From: a virus
IMG/VR virus record: IMGVR_UViG_3300032322_001855
Coordinates: 1 to 21,790 of that record
DNA length: 21,790 bases
Direction: 5' to 3' (one strand)
Made by a program: the position numbers and the translations under genes. This document shows, piece by piece, positions 1-7,006 of the stretch. The notes under the pieces were generated by a model. It worked only from the letters and a program-made list of their open reading frames with translations, made no database searches and had not been told where the DNA came from. Within the stretch, counting starts at the first letter, position 1, and the number at the start of each line of letters is the position of its first letter.

Positions 1-1
1 A

Positions 2-739
2 TCATGCGAACTTATTTCCCTTTGCCCATTCTTCTCTTTGCTGCTCTTGTTCTTTTCTTATGTTCTTTATTTCTTCTTCCCACTCTAATTTTAATTGTTC
101 AGAATAGTCTGCATCACTATAATCCCAGAAAGAAACCATGGTGTATCTAGTTCCTTTAGTTATTTCTGAAACACCATGTATATTTTCTACCCCTCCTGGA
201 AAACATATTAAAGAGTATGCATTAGGCTTAAATGATATATTATGCTCTGGAAAATAAAGTTCTCCACCTTCAAAGTCGTCGTTTAGATACAAAATTCCAA
301 CATACTTATTTATTTGAAAAGAATTTGGATTTCCATCAAAATCGGAGTTATCTGAATGTACTGATGCGAAACCTCCTACGTCCCATTTTTGTGCATGAGA
401 TGTGTTTGGCTTTACCTTCTTATCAAAGATTTTTTCTATTGCTTCTTGAAATTTTAAACTAATAGATGGAAAAAAATTTCTGTCTAAATTGAATTTATCT
501 AGATCTTCATCTCCTGGCATTAAGCCCATACCAGAAGATCCATAAAATGCTATTGGACCCCACATATCTGCTTTGCACTCAAAGTACTCTGTCATTGCTT
601 TTGCAGTATCTGGAGAAACAAAGTTCGGCACTTCTATAATTCTATTTTTTTCTACACCTAGTCTACTTTTTTCATTTAAATTATCTTCATCTTTATAAAT
701 TATGAAATCTTTTTCATCAATATTTTCAATGATACTCAT
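2..739 (-). CDS. 2OG-Fe(II) oxygenase, prolyl-hydroxylase-like (Arg type, copy 2)
   Basis: A 245-residue protein with the double-stranded beta-helix signature of 2-oxoglutarate/Fe(II) oxygenases. The iron facial triad is visible as H128-S-D130 and distal H188 (NIHGV), and R198 (GTRYTM) is the likely 2OG anchor. The core YLNDDFEGGELYFP is typical of P4H-like family members in phages. Such enzymes hydroxylate a protein or small-molecule substrate, usually a prolyl residue, using O2 and 2OG in the cytoplasm. The last 35 residues are charged and probably form a helix or coiled coil (EQLKLEWEEEIKNIRKEQ). Its ATG overlaps the stop of the preceding gene (ATGA), so translation is coupled. It is clearly paralogous to its upstream neighbour at 736-1407. 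The substrate is unknown. The gene is complete, ending two bases inside the window. Confidence 0.88.
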   Translation of the reverse strand: MSIIENIDEKDFIIYKDEDNLNEKSRLGVEKNRIIEVPNFVSPDTAKAMTEYFECKADMWGPIAFYGSSGMGLMPGDEDLDKFNLDRNFFPSISLKFQEAIEKIFDKKVKPNTSHAQKWDVGGFASVHSDNSDFDGNPNSFQINKYVGILYLNDDFEGGELYFPEHNISFKPNAYSLICFPGGVENIHGVSEITKGTRYTMVSFWDYSDADYSEQLKLEWEEEIKNIRKEQEQQREEWAKGNKFA

Positions 740-1407
740 GGCTTTCTATCTCCCGTATGCTCCATTATCGTCCAAAAAAAGGGGACGGTATATCTAATTC
801 CAGACTTGACCTCTCTAATTCCATGTATATAGTTCATGTCTCCAGGGAAAAAGTAGGCAGCACCTTTCTTGGGCTTAAATTCTATTCCTTGATTTGGGAA
901 ATAAAGTTCCCCGCCCTCATAATCATCATTAATATAAAAAAGACCAGCGATATCATACCAGGGGAAACTATTAGGCTTTCCTGCGTCTGGACCCTCATGT
1001 AATTCTTTATCTGCATGAGGCATTTGAAGTTGTCCTGGCAACCACCTGACCATTGCGGGGGTAGTGGGATGAACATCTACATTAAAAAAAGAATCAACTT
1101 CTTTTTTTAACCTGTCCACCATTTCTTCAATTGTATCAACTATAGATGGATCTGTTTTCATTATATTTGGATATGTAACAACTCTATCTACCCAATAACT
1201 GTGGTCATATGTCACAACTCCATTTTCGTTTACATCACTTTGAGTAACATCCCAAACTTTATTATTTCTTATAAAATTATTTAATTTAATTATTTCTTCA
1301 TCTAAAATAAAATTTTCTATAGTTACAATATTAGAGGAATCTTTACCAAAGAAGCCGGATGGAGTTATGGATGTGGGATCTCCCTGTATTCTATCTCTAT
1401 CTACCAT
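736..1407 (-). CDS. 2OG-Fe(II) oxygenase, prolyl-hydroxylase-like (Arg type, copy 1)
   Basis: A 223-residue 2OG-Fe(II) oxygenase. Visible catalytic residues are H131-A-D133, distal H195 (NYIHGI) and R205 (GIRYTVPFFW). The central YINDDYEGGELYFP block matches the same block in the next gene (2-739), and the two C-terminal halves align throughout, so they are a tandem duplicate that has diverged mainly in the N-terminal half. The start ATG overlaps the TAA of the DUF6065-like gene upstream by one base (TAATG), and the stop overlaps the next start (ATGA). It is therefore embedded in a translationally coupled operon. Hydroxylation of a phage or host protein is the family expectation; the actual substrate cannot be read from the sequence. 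Confidence 0.88.
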   Translation of the reverse strand: MVDRDRIQGDPTSITPSGFFGKDSSNIVTIENFILDEEIIKLNNFIRNNKVWDVTQSDVNENGVVTYDHSYWVDRVVTYPNIMKTDPSIVDTIEEMVDRLKKEVDSFFNVDVHPTTPAMVRWLPGQLQMPHADKELHEGPDAGKPNSFPWYDIAGLFYINDDYEGGELYFPNQGIEFKPKKGAAYFFPGDMNYIHGIREVKSGIRYTVPFFWTIMEHTGDRKP

Positions 1408-2129
1408 TACACATACTTCCTTCTATGCCATACTTCATTTAAATACACCCCGCCATTTGGTACTCTATACTTTATAGAGTTTTCAATTATTCTATTTTCC
1501 ATGGAGAATGGATCTATCACCTTATGGCTATGTTCCCAATCTTCTCTCTTAAATGGAAAAAGTTGTACATATGGAGTTCCTTTAGGTATTATACCAGACC
1601 AATCCTTTGATATAAAAAACGGTATAGTTCCAGGAATATCTACACAATCTGAATCAACTACGCCAGAAGTATTTAGGAATGGTAAATCAAATCTATTGAA
1701 TGGCTGAGAAAACAATACACTATATCCTTCTGGAACTGAAGGCATCCAATCTGGCCACCAGGCAAAGTGTTTATCTCTGTAGCCCATTGGACTTTCAAAC
1801 CCTGGCATTTTGTCTCTATAATGAATAAAATCTTGGCACTTTGGGTCAGAAATATCTACATGGAGTTCTCCATCCTCTTCAATAAACTCTATATCGCAAG
1901 GTGTTTTTAACACATATCCAGTTGCAAGTATGTCATATATTGCTGGGCAGGCTTTCCATGAAGGTATCTTTCCTCCATCCATTCCAATAAAATCGTTTCC
2001 ATCTTCGTCTTTTGCGTATCTATCCGCCTTTAAATACCACTCAGGGATTTCTTTAGATGCTGGACCAGGAGCGCTAGCACTTTTTTTATTCAGCCAGGTG
2101 CGGCTTGGAACAAACTCTATCTTATTCAT
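1407..2129 (-). CDS. Conserved phage protein of unknown function, DUF6065-like (divergent copy)
   Basis: A 240-residue protein with no catalytic motif that I recognise. It resembles a family of unknown-function proteins seen in environmental phages, with an N-terminal IPEWYLKADRY segment, a middle KACPAIYDILATGYVL segment, and a C-terminal GYSVLFSQPFNR...IPKGTPYVQLFPFKREDWE segment. The order 'PxN', then an acidic VVDSD strand, then IPKGTP followed by a hydrophobic LFP stretch is repeated in the upstream gene (2122-2823), which looks more like classical DUF6065. I infer that the two share a fold, probably all-beta and cupin-like. It is soluble with no signal peptide. It overlaps the upstream gene by eight bases (ATGAATAA) and the downstream oxygenase by one. 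Sitting between pairs of 2OG oxygenases suggests a shared pathway. Confidence 0.6.
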   Translation of the reverse strand: MNKIEFVPSRTWLNKKSASAPGPASKEIPEWYLKADRYAKDEDGNDFIGMDGGKIPSWKACPAIYDILATGYVLKTPCDIEFIEEDGELHVDISDPKCQDFIHYRDKMPGFESPMGYRDKHFAWWPDWMPSVPEGYSVLFSQPFNRFDLPFLNTSGVVDSDCVDIPGTIPFFISKDWSGIIPKGTPYVQLFPFKREDWEHSHKVIDPFSMENRIIENSIKYRVPNGGVYLNEVWHRRKYV

Positions 2130-2823
2130 GGTCCACCCTCATAGTTATTTTTTTAACTTCATGCTCGCCTGCTTTATTACCTTTATGATCTATAGCATTT
2201 CGATAAAAATGTGTCCACTCACCCTTGGAATTCATTTCTTCAGAAACTGATGCTTTTTCTCTGTTAAAAGTGTTCCATTCTTCAGAATTCATAAAATCTG
2301 GATTTTTATTTTTAACTACCAATTCAATGTTATTAATTTCAGATAAAGATACTGGCAGGATTGATGCTAATGGTGTTCCCTTTGGAATAAATATTTCCTC
2401 ATCTTGTTTTGTTACCATTAAAGAAATGGGAAGTTGATTATATAGAACAGAAGTGCTAATTATTGTACTAATACATTGCACTCCATCTATAAATACATTA
2501 GGAGGAGGCATGGTTAGTATTGAAATATTCTTTTCTGGAGAAAAAGTAATTCCCGTATCAATACTGACTGTTCTATTGGCTCTTCTATTTGAAACATACA
2601 TATTTTCAGTAATTATATCTACATAATTATTTTCGCTTTTACTTTTTAATGTAAATCTAATATCTTCTTGAAATGATATTGACCATCCTAGCCTATTTGC
2701 CATAGTTAATGGAAAACATTGATATGCATGCTTATCAAATGTTTCATCCATCCAGTCTCTGTGTGGAGGCATTTGATCTATAATGCATGGAGATTCTTTA
2801 CTTCTATAGGCAACTATTTTCAT
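2122..2823 (-). CDS. DUF6065-like protein, function unknown
   Basis: A 233-residue protein whose N-terminus (PPHRDWMDETFDKHAYQCFP, then LTMANRLGW) and C-terminus (GEWTHFYRNAIDH, then acidic and basic residues) match my recollection of the DUF6065 family, found in proteobacteria and some phages and without an assigned activity. The middle holds MPPPN, an ISTIISTS strand and IPKGTPLASILP, the same pattern as in the neighbouring gene at 1407-2129. No membrane segments or metal-binding motifs stand out. The start overlaps the upstream oxygenase stop by one base (TAATG), so it belongs to the oxygenase operon. The family name is from memory and would need a profile search; the paralogy to the next gene is visible directly but weak. 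Confidence 0.6.
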   Translation of the reverse strand: MKIVAYRSKESPCIIDQMPPHRDWMDETFDKHAYQCFPLTMANRLGWSISFQEDIRFTLKSKSENNYVDIITENMYVSNRRANRTVSIDTGITFSPEKNISILTMPPPNVFIDGVQCISTIISTSVLYNQLPISLMVTKQDEEIFIPKGTPLASILPVSLSEINNIELVVKNKNPDFMNSEEWNTFNREKASVSEEMNSKGEWTHFYRNAIDHKGNKAGEHEVKKITMRVDHE

Positions 2824-3524
2824 TAATTCCCGGTTTCTTGATAAAAATTATTATTATGAAATTTATCTGAATAGTCCAACATTGTAACGATAGAATACTT
2901 TGTACCGCTTACAACTGGCAATGATTTATGTGGATACATAAAGTTAGATGGGAATACGAAAAGGTCACCCGCCCTTGGCTTGATTTTTATTTTCTGTAGT
3001 CTAAATTCTAACTCTCCGCCTTCATAGTCATCATTAGGATATCCTACTAAAGATACTACGCAGTTGTAAGAGTATCCATGGTCTGTATGCTCTTGGAAGT
3101 GTTGTCCTGGCCCATACTTAACAAAATTCATGGCCTCCCAGTATCTAATCTCACCAATATTAAATGATCTACAATAATTTTTTACTGCAGGAAGTTTTAG
3201 ATCGTACAGTTCTTGCCATAAACTTTTTAACTTTTCTCCAGAGTCAGAGTTATCATGCTCTATATCACTTCTTTTATATTTAAAGTCAAAGCAGTCTCTG
3301 TAATCTGGCATTTTCATTCCATACCCGACCATAGCCTCTTGATAAAAATACACATTAGAAGAATCATTAAGAACTTCTTCCAACTTATCAGTAGAGTGCT
3401 TGGGAACTAAATCTCTGTACACAAAAATTCCAGGTCCAACCTGATCTACTGAACTCCAAGTTTCTTTTTCGTATCGATAAAAATCCTGGATTCTTTTATT
3501 TACATTATTTTGATTCTCTTGCAC
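2823..3524 (-). CDS. 2OG-Fe(II) oxygenase, prolyl-4-hydroxylase-like (Lys type, copy 2)
   Basis: A 233-residue protein starting at a GTG preceded by a good ribosome site (GAGAGGTG, about four to six bases away). Active-site residues visible are H146-T-D148, distal H199 (MYPHKSLP) and K209 (SGTKYSIV). Lys at the 2OG-anchor position is the choice made by prolyl-4-hydroxylases. The stretch NFVKYGPGQHFQEHTDHG also fits P4H-like enzymes of cyanophages and other aquatic phages. It is strongly similar to the gene immediately upstream (3540-4271) through the entire catalytic half, so the two are a tandem duplicate. A 15-base gap separates it from that gene and a one-base overlap joins it to the DUF6065-like gene downstream. 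Confidence 0.9.
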   Translation of the reverse strand: MQENQNNVNKRIQDFYRYEKETWSSVDQVGPGIFVYRDLVPKHSTDKLEEVLNDSSNVYFYQEAMVGYGMKMPDYRDCFDFKYKRSDIEHDNSDSGEKLKSLWQELYDLKLPAVKNYCRSFNIGEIRYWEAMNFVKYGPGQHFQEHTDHGYSYNCVVSLVGYPNDDYEGGELEFRLQKIKIKPRAGDLFVFPSNFMYPHKSLPVVSGTKYSIVTMLDYSDKFHNNNFYQETGN

Positions 3525-3539
3525 TCTACACCTCTCAAT

Positions 3540-4271
3540 TTAATAAATTAGTTTTTCATTGACTAAATTGTAGTCAAAGTACTTCATTCTTCCCCTGGAA
3601 TTATAATCACTCATAACTACTAATGAATATTTTGTTCCACTTATCATAGGAAGAGATGCATGTTCATAAATATATGTTGAAGGGAAAATAAACAAGTCCC
3701 CGCGCTCTGGCTTTACTTTAAGATCAAATCGCGGGAAATATAATTCTCCACCTTCGTAGTTATCATTTAAATATCCAACCATAGAAATGGTAGATACATA
3801 TGCTGGACCGTGATCTGCATGAATATTAAAATGCTTTCCTTGACCATCATACTTTACAAAATTAAATACTTCAAAGTAGTTGACCTGAACTCCCCAGTAC
3901 TGCCCGTAGTCTTGAGAGCAGGGAAATAAATGTTGAAAACTTTTTTCATGTATATTATATAACTCATGATTTTCATCATTTTTTTCACCCAGGCATCCGT
4001 GTCCAATTTTAAAATCAACACAATTTCTTGCGTCTAGCAGAGGGTCTTTTGATTCGGTGACTGTGGCACTTTGCCAATTATATAAAGAGTTTTTATTTAA
4101 TTTTTTTTCTAAGGTTTCAATGACATTACTACATAATTCTTCTGGAAAACAATTTTTATATATGTTGATTCCTAGTGCTGGATTTTCAACAATTATATTG
4201 TTAGATATGCTTCTAGGTGTTTTCCTATTAGTATCTGTTTCTGATCGATCTTTGTTATGCCAATCATTCAT
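3540..4271 (-). CDS. 2OG-Fe(II) oxygenase, prolyl-4-hydroxylase-like (Lys type, copy 1), coupled to the Phe/Pro-Hint gene
   Basis: A 243-residue oxygenase beginning at the second ATG of an ATGATG pair; AAGGA lies five bases upstream of it. A longer reading to 4337 exists but would add a hydrophobic tail inside the upstream gene and has no better ribosome site. Catalytic residues are H151-A-D153, distal H204 (YEHASLP) and K214 (SGTKYSLV). The core LNDNYEGGELYFP is characteristic of the family. The start lies inside the last codons of the FN3-Phe/Pro-Hint gene (8-base overlap), so translation of this P4H-like enzyme follows directly on that of a protein with dozens of prolines. That makes the Pro-rich protein an obvious candidate substrate, though this is an inference from position. 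Confidence 0.88.
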   Translation of the reverse strand: MNDWHNKDRSETDTNRKTPRSISNNIIVENPALGINIYKNCFPEELCSNVIETLEKKLNKNSLYNWQSATVTESKDPLLDARNCVDFKIGHGCLGEKNDENHELYNIHEKSFQHLFPCSQDYGQYWGVQVNYFEVFNFVKYDGQGKHFNIHADHGPAYVSTISMVGYLNDNYEGGELYFPRFDLKVKPERGDLFIFPSTYIYEHASLPMISGTKYSLVVMSDYNSRGRMKYFDYNLVNEKLIY

Positions 4272-5559
4272 CATTTTCCTTATTATTATATACCACGCAG
4301 TCCTGAGAAATATAGAATTTTTCAGTATCACATTCAATTATATAAGAATTAACTGAAACATTTTCAATGCATTCTATATTTTCTACAGCAGTCCAGTTCA
4401 TGTCGTTAACATTAAAAATTTCATAAGACTCATCTATTTCTGAAGCGGATGTAAATTGTACCAATCCATCTTTCTTACTAAGGATATGAGTATTATCAAC
4501 AAACCAGTTGCTATTTATCTGATAGATAGATGAATCCCTATTATCTACAGAAATATTAACTACCTCTGTCTCTTTTGCTTCTATGTCATCTATTGATGCA
4601 AAGTCTTCTTCTGGAATGGCAAGTCCATATATATCTTGTATATTTAGAGTAAGAACCTTGTCACCCTCCTGAAGTTCTTGGGCAGCGACATATCCATCTA
4701 CCGTCAAAATGTAGGTGTCAGATGATGTTGATGTAAATCTTGGGAACCTTGGAGGGAAGAACGGTGGAAAGAACGGGAACCTTGGAGGAAAAAATGGTGG
4801 AAAGAACGGGAACCTTGGAGGAAAAAATGGTGGAAAGAATGGGAAAAATGGCGGAAAGAATGGGAAGAATGGAGGGAAGAATGGGGGAAAGAATGGAGGG
4901 AAAAACGGGAAGAATGGGAAGAACGGAGGAAAGAATGGTGGAAAAAATGGTGGGAAGAATGGAGCCGTTGTTGTAACGCTAGAAGAATATGGAGACCATT
5001 CACTAAAACCATTAGCATTTTCTGTTCTTACTCTGTAGGTTTGAGAAGTTCCACCTTCTTGCGCTACTGTAACTGATGTTGATGTAGTGTTTCCAGATTT
5101 AGCATCAGTACTTTCCCAATAATATCTTATTAATGCCTTTCCGCCATTTGCTGGAACACTCCAAGAAACTGTGTCTTCATTCGCTACTGATGATGATGCA
5201 GTAGGCGCAGACATAGTTTGCGGTACGGTTGTTACAGCAATAGAGGTGCTATTCGCAGACGGAGAAGAGTTTCCTGAAGAATTTGTTGCAATAACATAAA
5301 ATTGATAATTACCAGCAGCAATTCCAGATACAGTTATTGGTGATGAAGATCCTGATGCTGTGTACCCGCCAGTTGCTGAATACACAGTATATGATGTTGC
5401 TGGAATAGATTCTGCAGGAAGAGAAAAGGACACAGTAGCCGCCCCATTATTAAATGCTCTACCAGTACCAATATCAGTTGCAGAAACATTAATAGGTGGG
5501 GAGGGTGCCAAAAAGTCGTTCTGCTGTGCAGACCTATTGCCAGATTCTTTCTTAGCCAC
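4264..5559 (-). CDS. FN3 - Phe/Pro repeat - Hint domain protein, putative self-processing tail-fibre or adhesin
   Basis: A 431-residue protein with unusual architecture. Residues about 18-110 and 113-198 look like two fibronectin type III domains (PPINVSATDI start, SYTVYSATGG; RYYWESTDA, TYRVRTENANGFSEWSP). Residues 200-275 are almost purely Phe and Pro (PFFPPFFPPFF pattern) with four Arg. Residues 277-431 resemble a Hint domain: Ser277 at the usual Cys1 place, DTYILTVDG, LQEGDKVLTLN, the N-T-H358 block, and a C-terminal VVYNN. Hint domains catalyse self-cleavage, so the protein may be proteolytically matured. It starts at GTG with GGGAG four bases upstream and its own extended -10 promoter at 5582-5590. 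It closes the tail-fibre run and its stop overlaps a P4H-like gene. Its virion role is inferred from FN3 domains and context. Confidence 0.8.
   Translation of the reverse strand: MAKKESGNRSAQQNDFLAPSPPINVSATDIGTGRAFNNGAATVSFSLPAESIPATSYTVYSATGGYTASGSSSPITVSGIAAGNYQFYVIATNSSGNSSPSANSTSIAVTTVPQTMSAPTASSSVANEDTVSWSVPANGGKALIRYYWESTDAKSGNTTSTSVTVAQEGGTSQTYRVRTENANGFSEWSPYSSSVTTTAPFFPPFFPPFFPPFFPFFPFFPPFFPPFFPPFFPFFPPFFPFFPPFFPPRFPFFPPFFPPRFPFFPPFFPPRFPRFTSTSSDTYILTVDGYVAAQELQEGDKVLTLNIQDIYGLAIPEEDFASIDDIEAKETEVVNISVDNRDSSIYQINSNWFVDNTHILSKKDGLVQFTSASEIDESYEIFNVNDMNWTAVENIECIENVSVNSYIIECDTEKFYISQDCVVYNNKENDE
4742..4960 (-). repeat. Coding repeat tract for the Phe/Pro segment, with three 33-base units
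   Basis: This stretch encodes residues 200-274 of the FN3-Hint protein. Near-identical 33-base units begin at 4742, 4775 and 4808, each encoding FFPPFFPPRFP-type eleven-residue blocks. The remainder to about 4960 is a degenerate array of short FFP and FFPP units. On the plus strand it reads as a purine-rich GGAAAGAAtGG series, giving strong strand asymmetry. In-frame units of this kind can expand or contract without breaking the gene, so the length probably varies between relatives. Confidence 0.9.
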
Positions 5560-5581
5560 TTTTCTCCCAGGTATCAGTAAT

Positions 5582-5590
5582 CAGTATATC
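5582..5590 (-). promoter_or_regulatory. Extended -10 promoter (TGATATACT) for the FN3-Hint gene
   Basis: TGATATACT reads leftward in the gap between the fibre gene ending at 5594 and the GTG start at 5559. TG plus one base plus TATACT is an extended -10 element. The same nine bases precede the holin gene (15892-15900) and the glycosyltransferase gene (19558-19566). No convincing -35 box is seen. Transcription would start about six or seven bases downstream, leaving a short leader with the GGGAG ribosome site. Confidence 0.55.
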
Positions 5591-5593
5591 ATA

Positions 5594-6610
5594 TTAAGTT
5601 TTAAGATCGCCATATACGATCCAAGAATTGGACGCTCTCTTTAATAGAGTACATGAAGACCATCTTGTTCTTAGTTTTAGACCAGGGGTGGCATTTACAG
5701 TAACTCCTACGGCTCCCGCAATTGTTACTTCTCCAGTATTTATTTGAAATACGTCAATGCTTGACCCTATTGGATAATTTAATGTAGAATCTGCTGGTAT
5801 TGTTACTGTGGTTGCAGATGTACTATCCATTTCAATAATATTATCTCTTAAGGTGAGGGCGTCAAGTGTATAACTAGATGTTCTATTTATAAATGATGAT
5901 ATAGAAGGAACGCCAACCTTAGTCTGAGTACCATCAGAAAATGCTACTCCAGAACTTGCTGTAACAAGTCCAGAGAATGTTGGGGCAGCGACTACAGATA
6001 CCTGTGTTCCAGAAACTGAAGTGTTTGTACCAGCACTTATTGTTCCCGCTCCAGAGAATTGAGTAAATGTTATTGGACTAGATCCTATTGTTCCTACAAT
6101 TTCTGTCTGAACCCACCCAGTATTATCATTTGAAGTTCCTCCAGTTACGAATACAAAGTCTCCGCCGTCAATTTCTTCTGGAGAATCAAAGTCCGCCGCT
6201 CTGACCAATGCTGTTCCATTGAATACATAAATACCATTTTGAGATGAGGTAGATTGATTCTTAACAAGTACTCTCATATTTGTGGTAAGGGTCACATTGT
6301 CAATAGAGGCGGGAGGAGATGAAAGATTAGAAATATTAGTTGTTGTAGCAGTAGCACATGATTCGTGTATATGAAGACCCTCTGCCGTTGAATCAACATA
6401 TTCTTTTGTGGCAGCGTGCATTGCCTGAGTAGGGTCTGCATGTAAAGTAATAAATCCTGTGAAGGTGTCTCCTGATTTATTGGCTTTGCCGCCAACAGTT
6501 GTTGATAATGAACCTAATGCTGCTTCTGTGGCATAGTCTTCTAGGTCGGGAATTTTGATTGCTACATCTACCCACTCAGTTCCAGTCCATACTTTTATAG
6601 GTTTAGCCAT
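5594..6610 (-). CDS. Phage tail fibre protein
   Basis: A 338-residue fibre-like protein, beginning MAKPIKVWTGTEWVDVAIK, an N-terminus common in phage fibres that display a 'tGxxWvdv' strand. Residues about 40-75 contain the widely repeated fibre motif DTFTGFITL...DPTQAMHAATKEYVDS. Residues about 110-165 contain NGIYVFNGTALVRAADFDSPEEI, another common phage fibre block. The C-terminal third (from about 235) is a beta-rich region that may trimerise. It follows the second glycine-rich cassette and precedes the FN3-Hint gene by 34 bases. Its ATG has no Shine-Dalgarno sequence at normal distance; instead TATAAT ends six bases before it, suggesting a leaderless transcript. Confidence 0.82.
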   Translation of the reverse strand: MAKPIKVWTGTEWVDVAIKIPDLEDYATEAALGSLSTTVGGKANKSGDTFTGFITLHADPTQAMHAATKEYVDSTAEGLHIHESCATATTTNISNLSSPPASIDNVTLTTNMRVLVKNQSTSSQNGIYVFNGTALVRAADFDSPEEIDGGDFVFVTGGTSNDNTGWVQTEIVGTIGSSPITFTQFSGAGTISAGTNTSVSGTQVSVVAAPTFSGLVTASSGVAFSDGTQTKVGVPSISSFINRTSSYTLDALTLRDNIIEMDSTSATTVTIPADSTLNYPIGSSIDVFQINTGEVTIAGAVGVTVNATPGLKLRTRWSSCTLLKRASNSWIVYGDLKT

Positions 6611-6616
6611 AATTTA

Positions 6617-6622
6617 ATTATA
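6617..6622 (-). promoter_or_regulatory. Putative -10 box (TATAAT) giving a leaderless transcript of the 5594-6610 fibre gene
   Basis: GGTATAAT lies upstream of the ATG, with exactly six bases between the hexamer and the start codon, so the predicted transcription start falls on or next to the A of ATG. The arrangement is the same at 12661-12666. No clear -35 box is seen. Confidence 0.45.
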
Positions 6623-6629
6623 CCTGTAA

Positions 6630-6998
6630 TTATTCATCAGACATAGAAATTTCTTCCCAGTCACCAAGTTCTTCATTCCAAATCCATGGGCCTTCAGTTT
6701 CTGGCATAGGAATTGGTGGTTGCCAATCAAAGTTTTCGTCCAACTCCCATGAAGCGTAAGGCTGGGGAGCAATAAAAACATCGTTGACTTCATCAAAAGC
6801 ATATCCTTTACCAGCATACATCTTTCTAAAATTATTGTTATATGATGTTTGCTTCCATGTGCCCTCTATCCCAAGGGACGCAATAAATTCTTGTCCAAAT
6901 AATTCAGATTGTGGAAACTCTCCACCACCACAATCATTATTATCGATTACTATAACTTCTTGGACTATTCCGCTTTCTATTTTTGCAAAATGTGCCAT
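6630..6998 (-). CDS. Small tail-associated protein with PYxSW motif (cassette member C')
   Basis: A 122-residue protein starting MAHFAKIESGIVQEVIVID. I chose the second ATG of ATGATG because AGGAG sits five bases from it and related phage proteins begin with MAHFA. Features are VIVIDNNDCGGGEFP, WKQTSYNNNFRKMYAG, GYAFDEVNDVFIAPQPYASW, and Trp-rich ends (WQPPIPMPETEGPWIWNEELGDWEEI). This type is widespread in T4-like cyanophages and pelagic phages next to fibre genes, with no proven role; an association with fibre tips or fibre assembly is inferred. It is a distant paralog of the product of 8683-9036, and both follow a glycine-rich adhesin gene. It does not resemble an enzyme. Confidence 0.75.
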   Translation of the reverse strand: MAHFAKIESGIVQEVIVIDNNDCGGGEFPQSELFGQEFIASLGIEGTWKQTSYNNNFRKMYAGKGYAFDEVNDVFIAPQPYASWELDENFDWQPPIPMPETEGPWIWNEELGDWEEISMSDE

Positions 6999-7006
6999 CA
7001 TAACTC

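Noticed and set aside
3540-4337. Longer 265-residue version of the oxygenase gene starting at 4337
   Set aside because: It would overlap the Hint domain by 74 bases and add a hydrophobic stretch with no ribosome site, whereas AAGGA sits correctly before the ATG at 4271.
4742-4960. CRISPR-like array
   Set aside because: The repeats are contiguous and in-frame with no spacers, and they code for protein.
4715-5038. Plus-strand open frame with GGKNGGKNG repeats across the Phe/Pro tract
   Set aside because: It is the reverse-strand shadow of the repeat tract. It lies opposite a gene with clear FN3 and Hint domains, and it has no ribosome site or neighbours on that strand.
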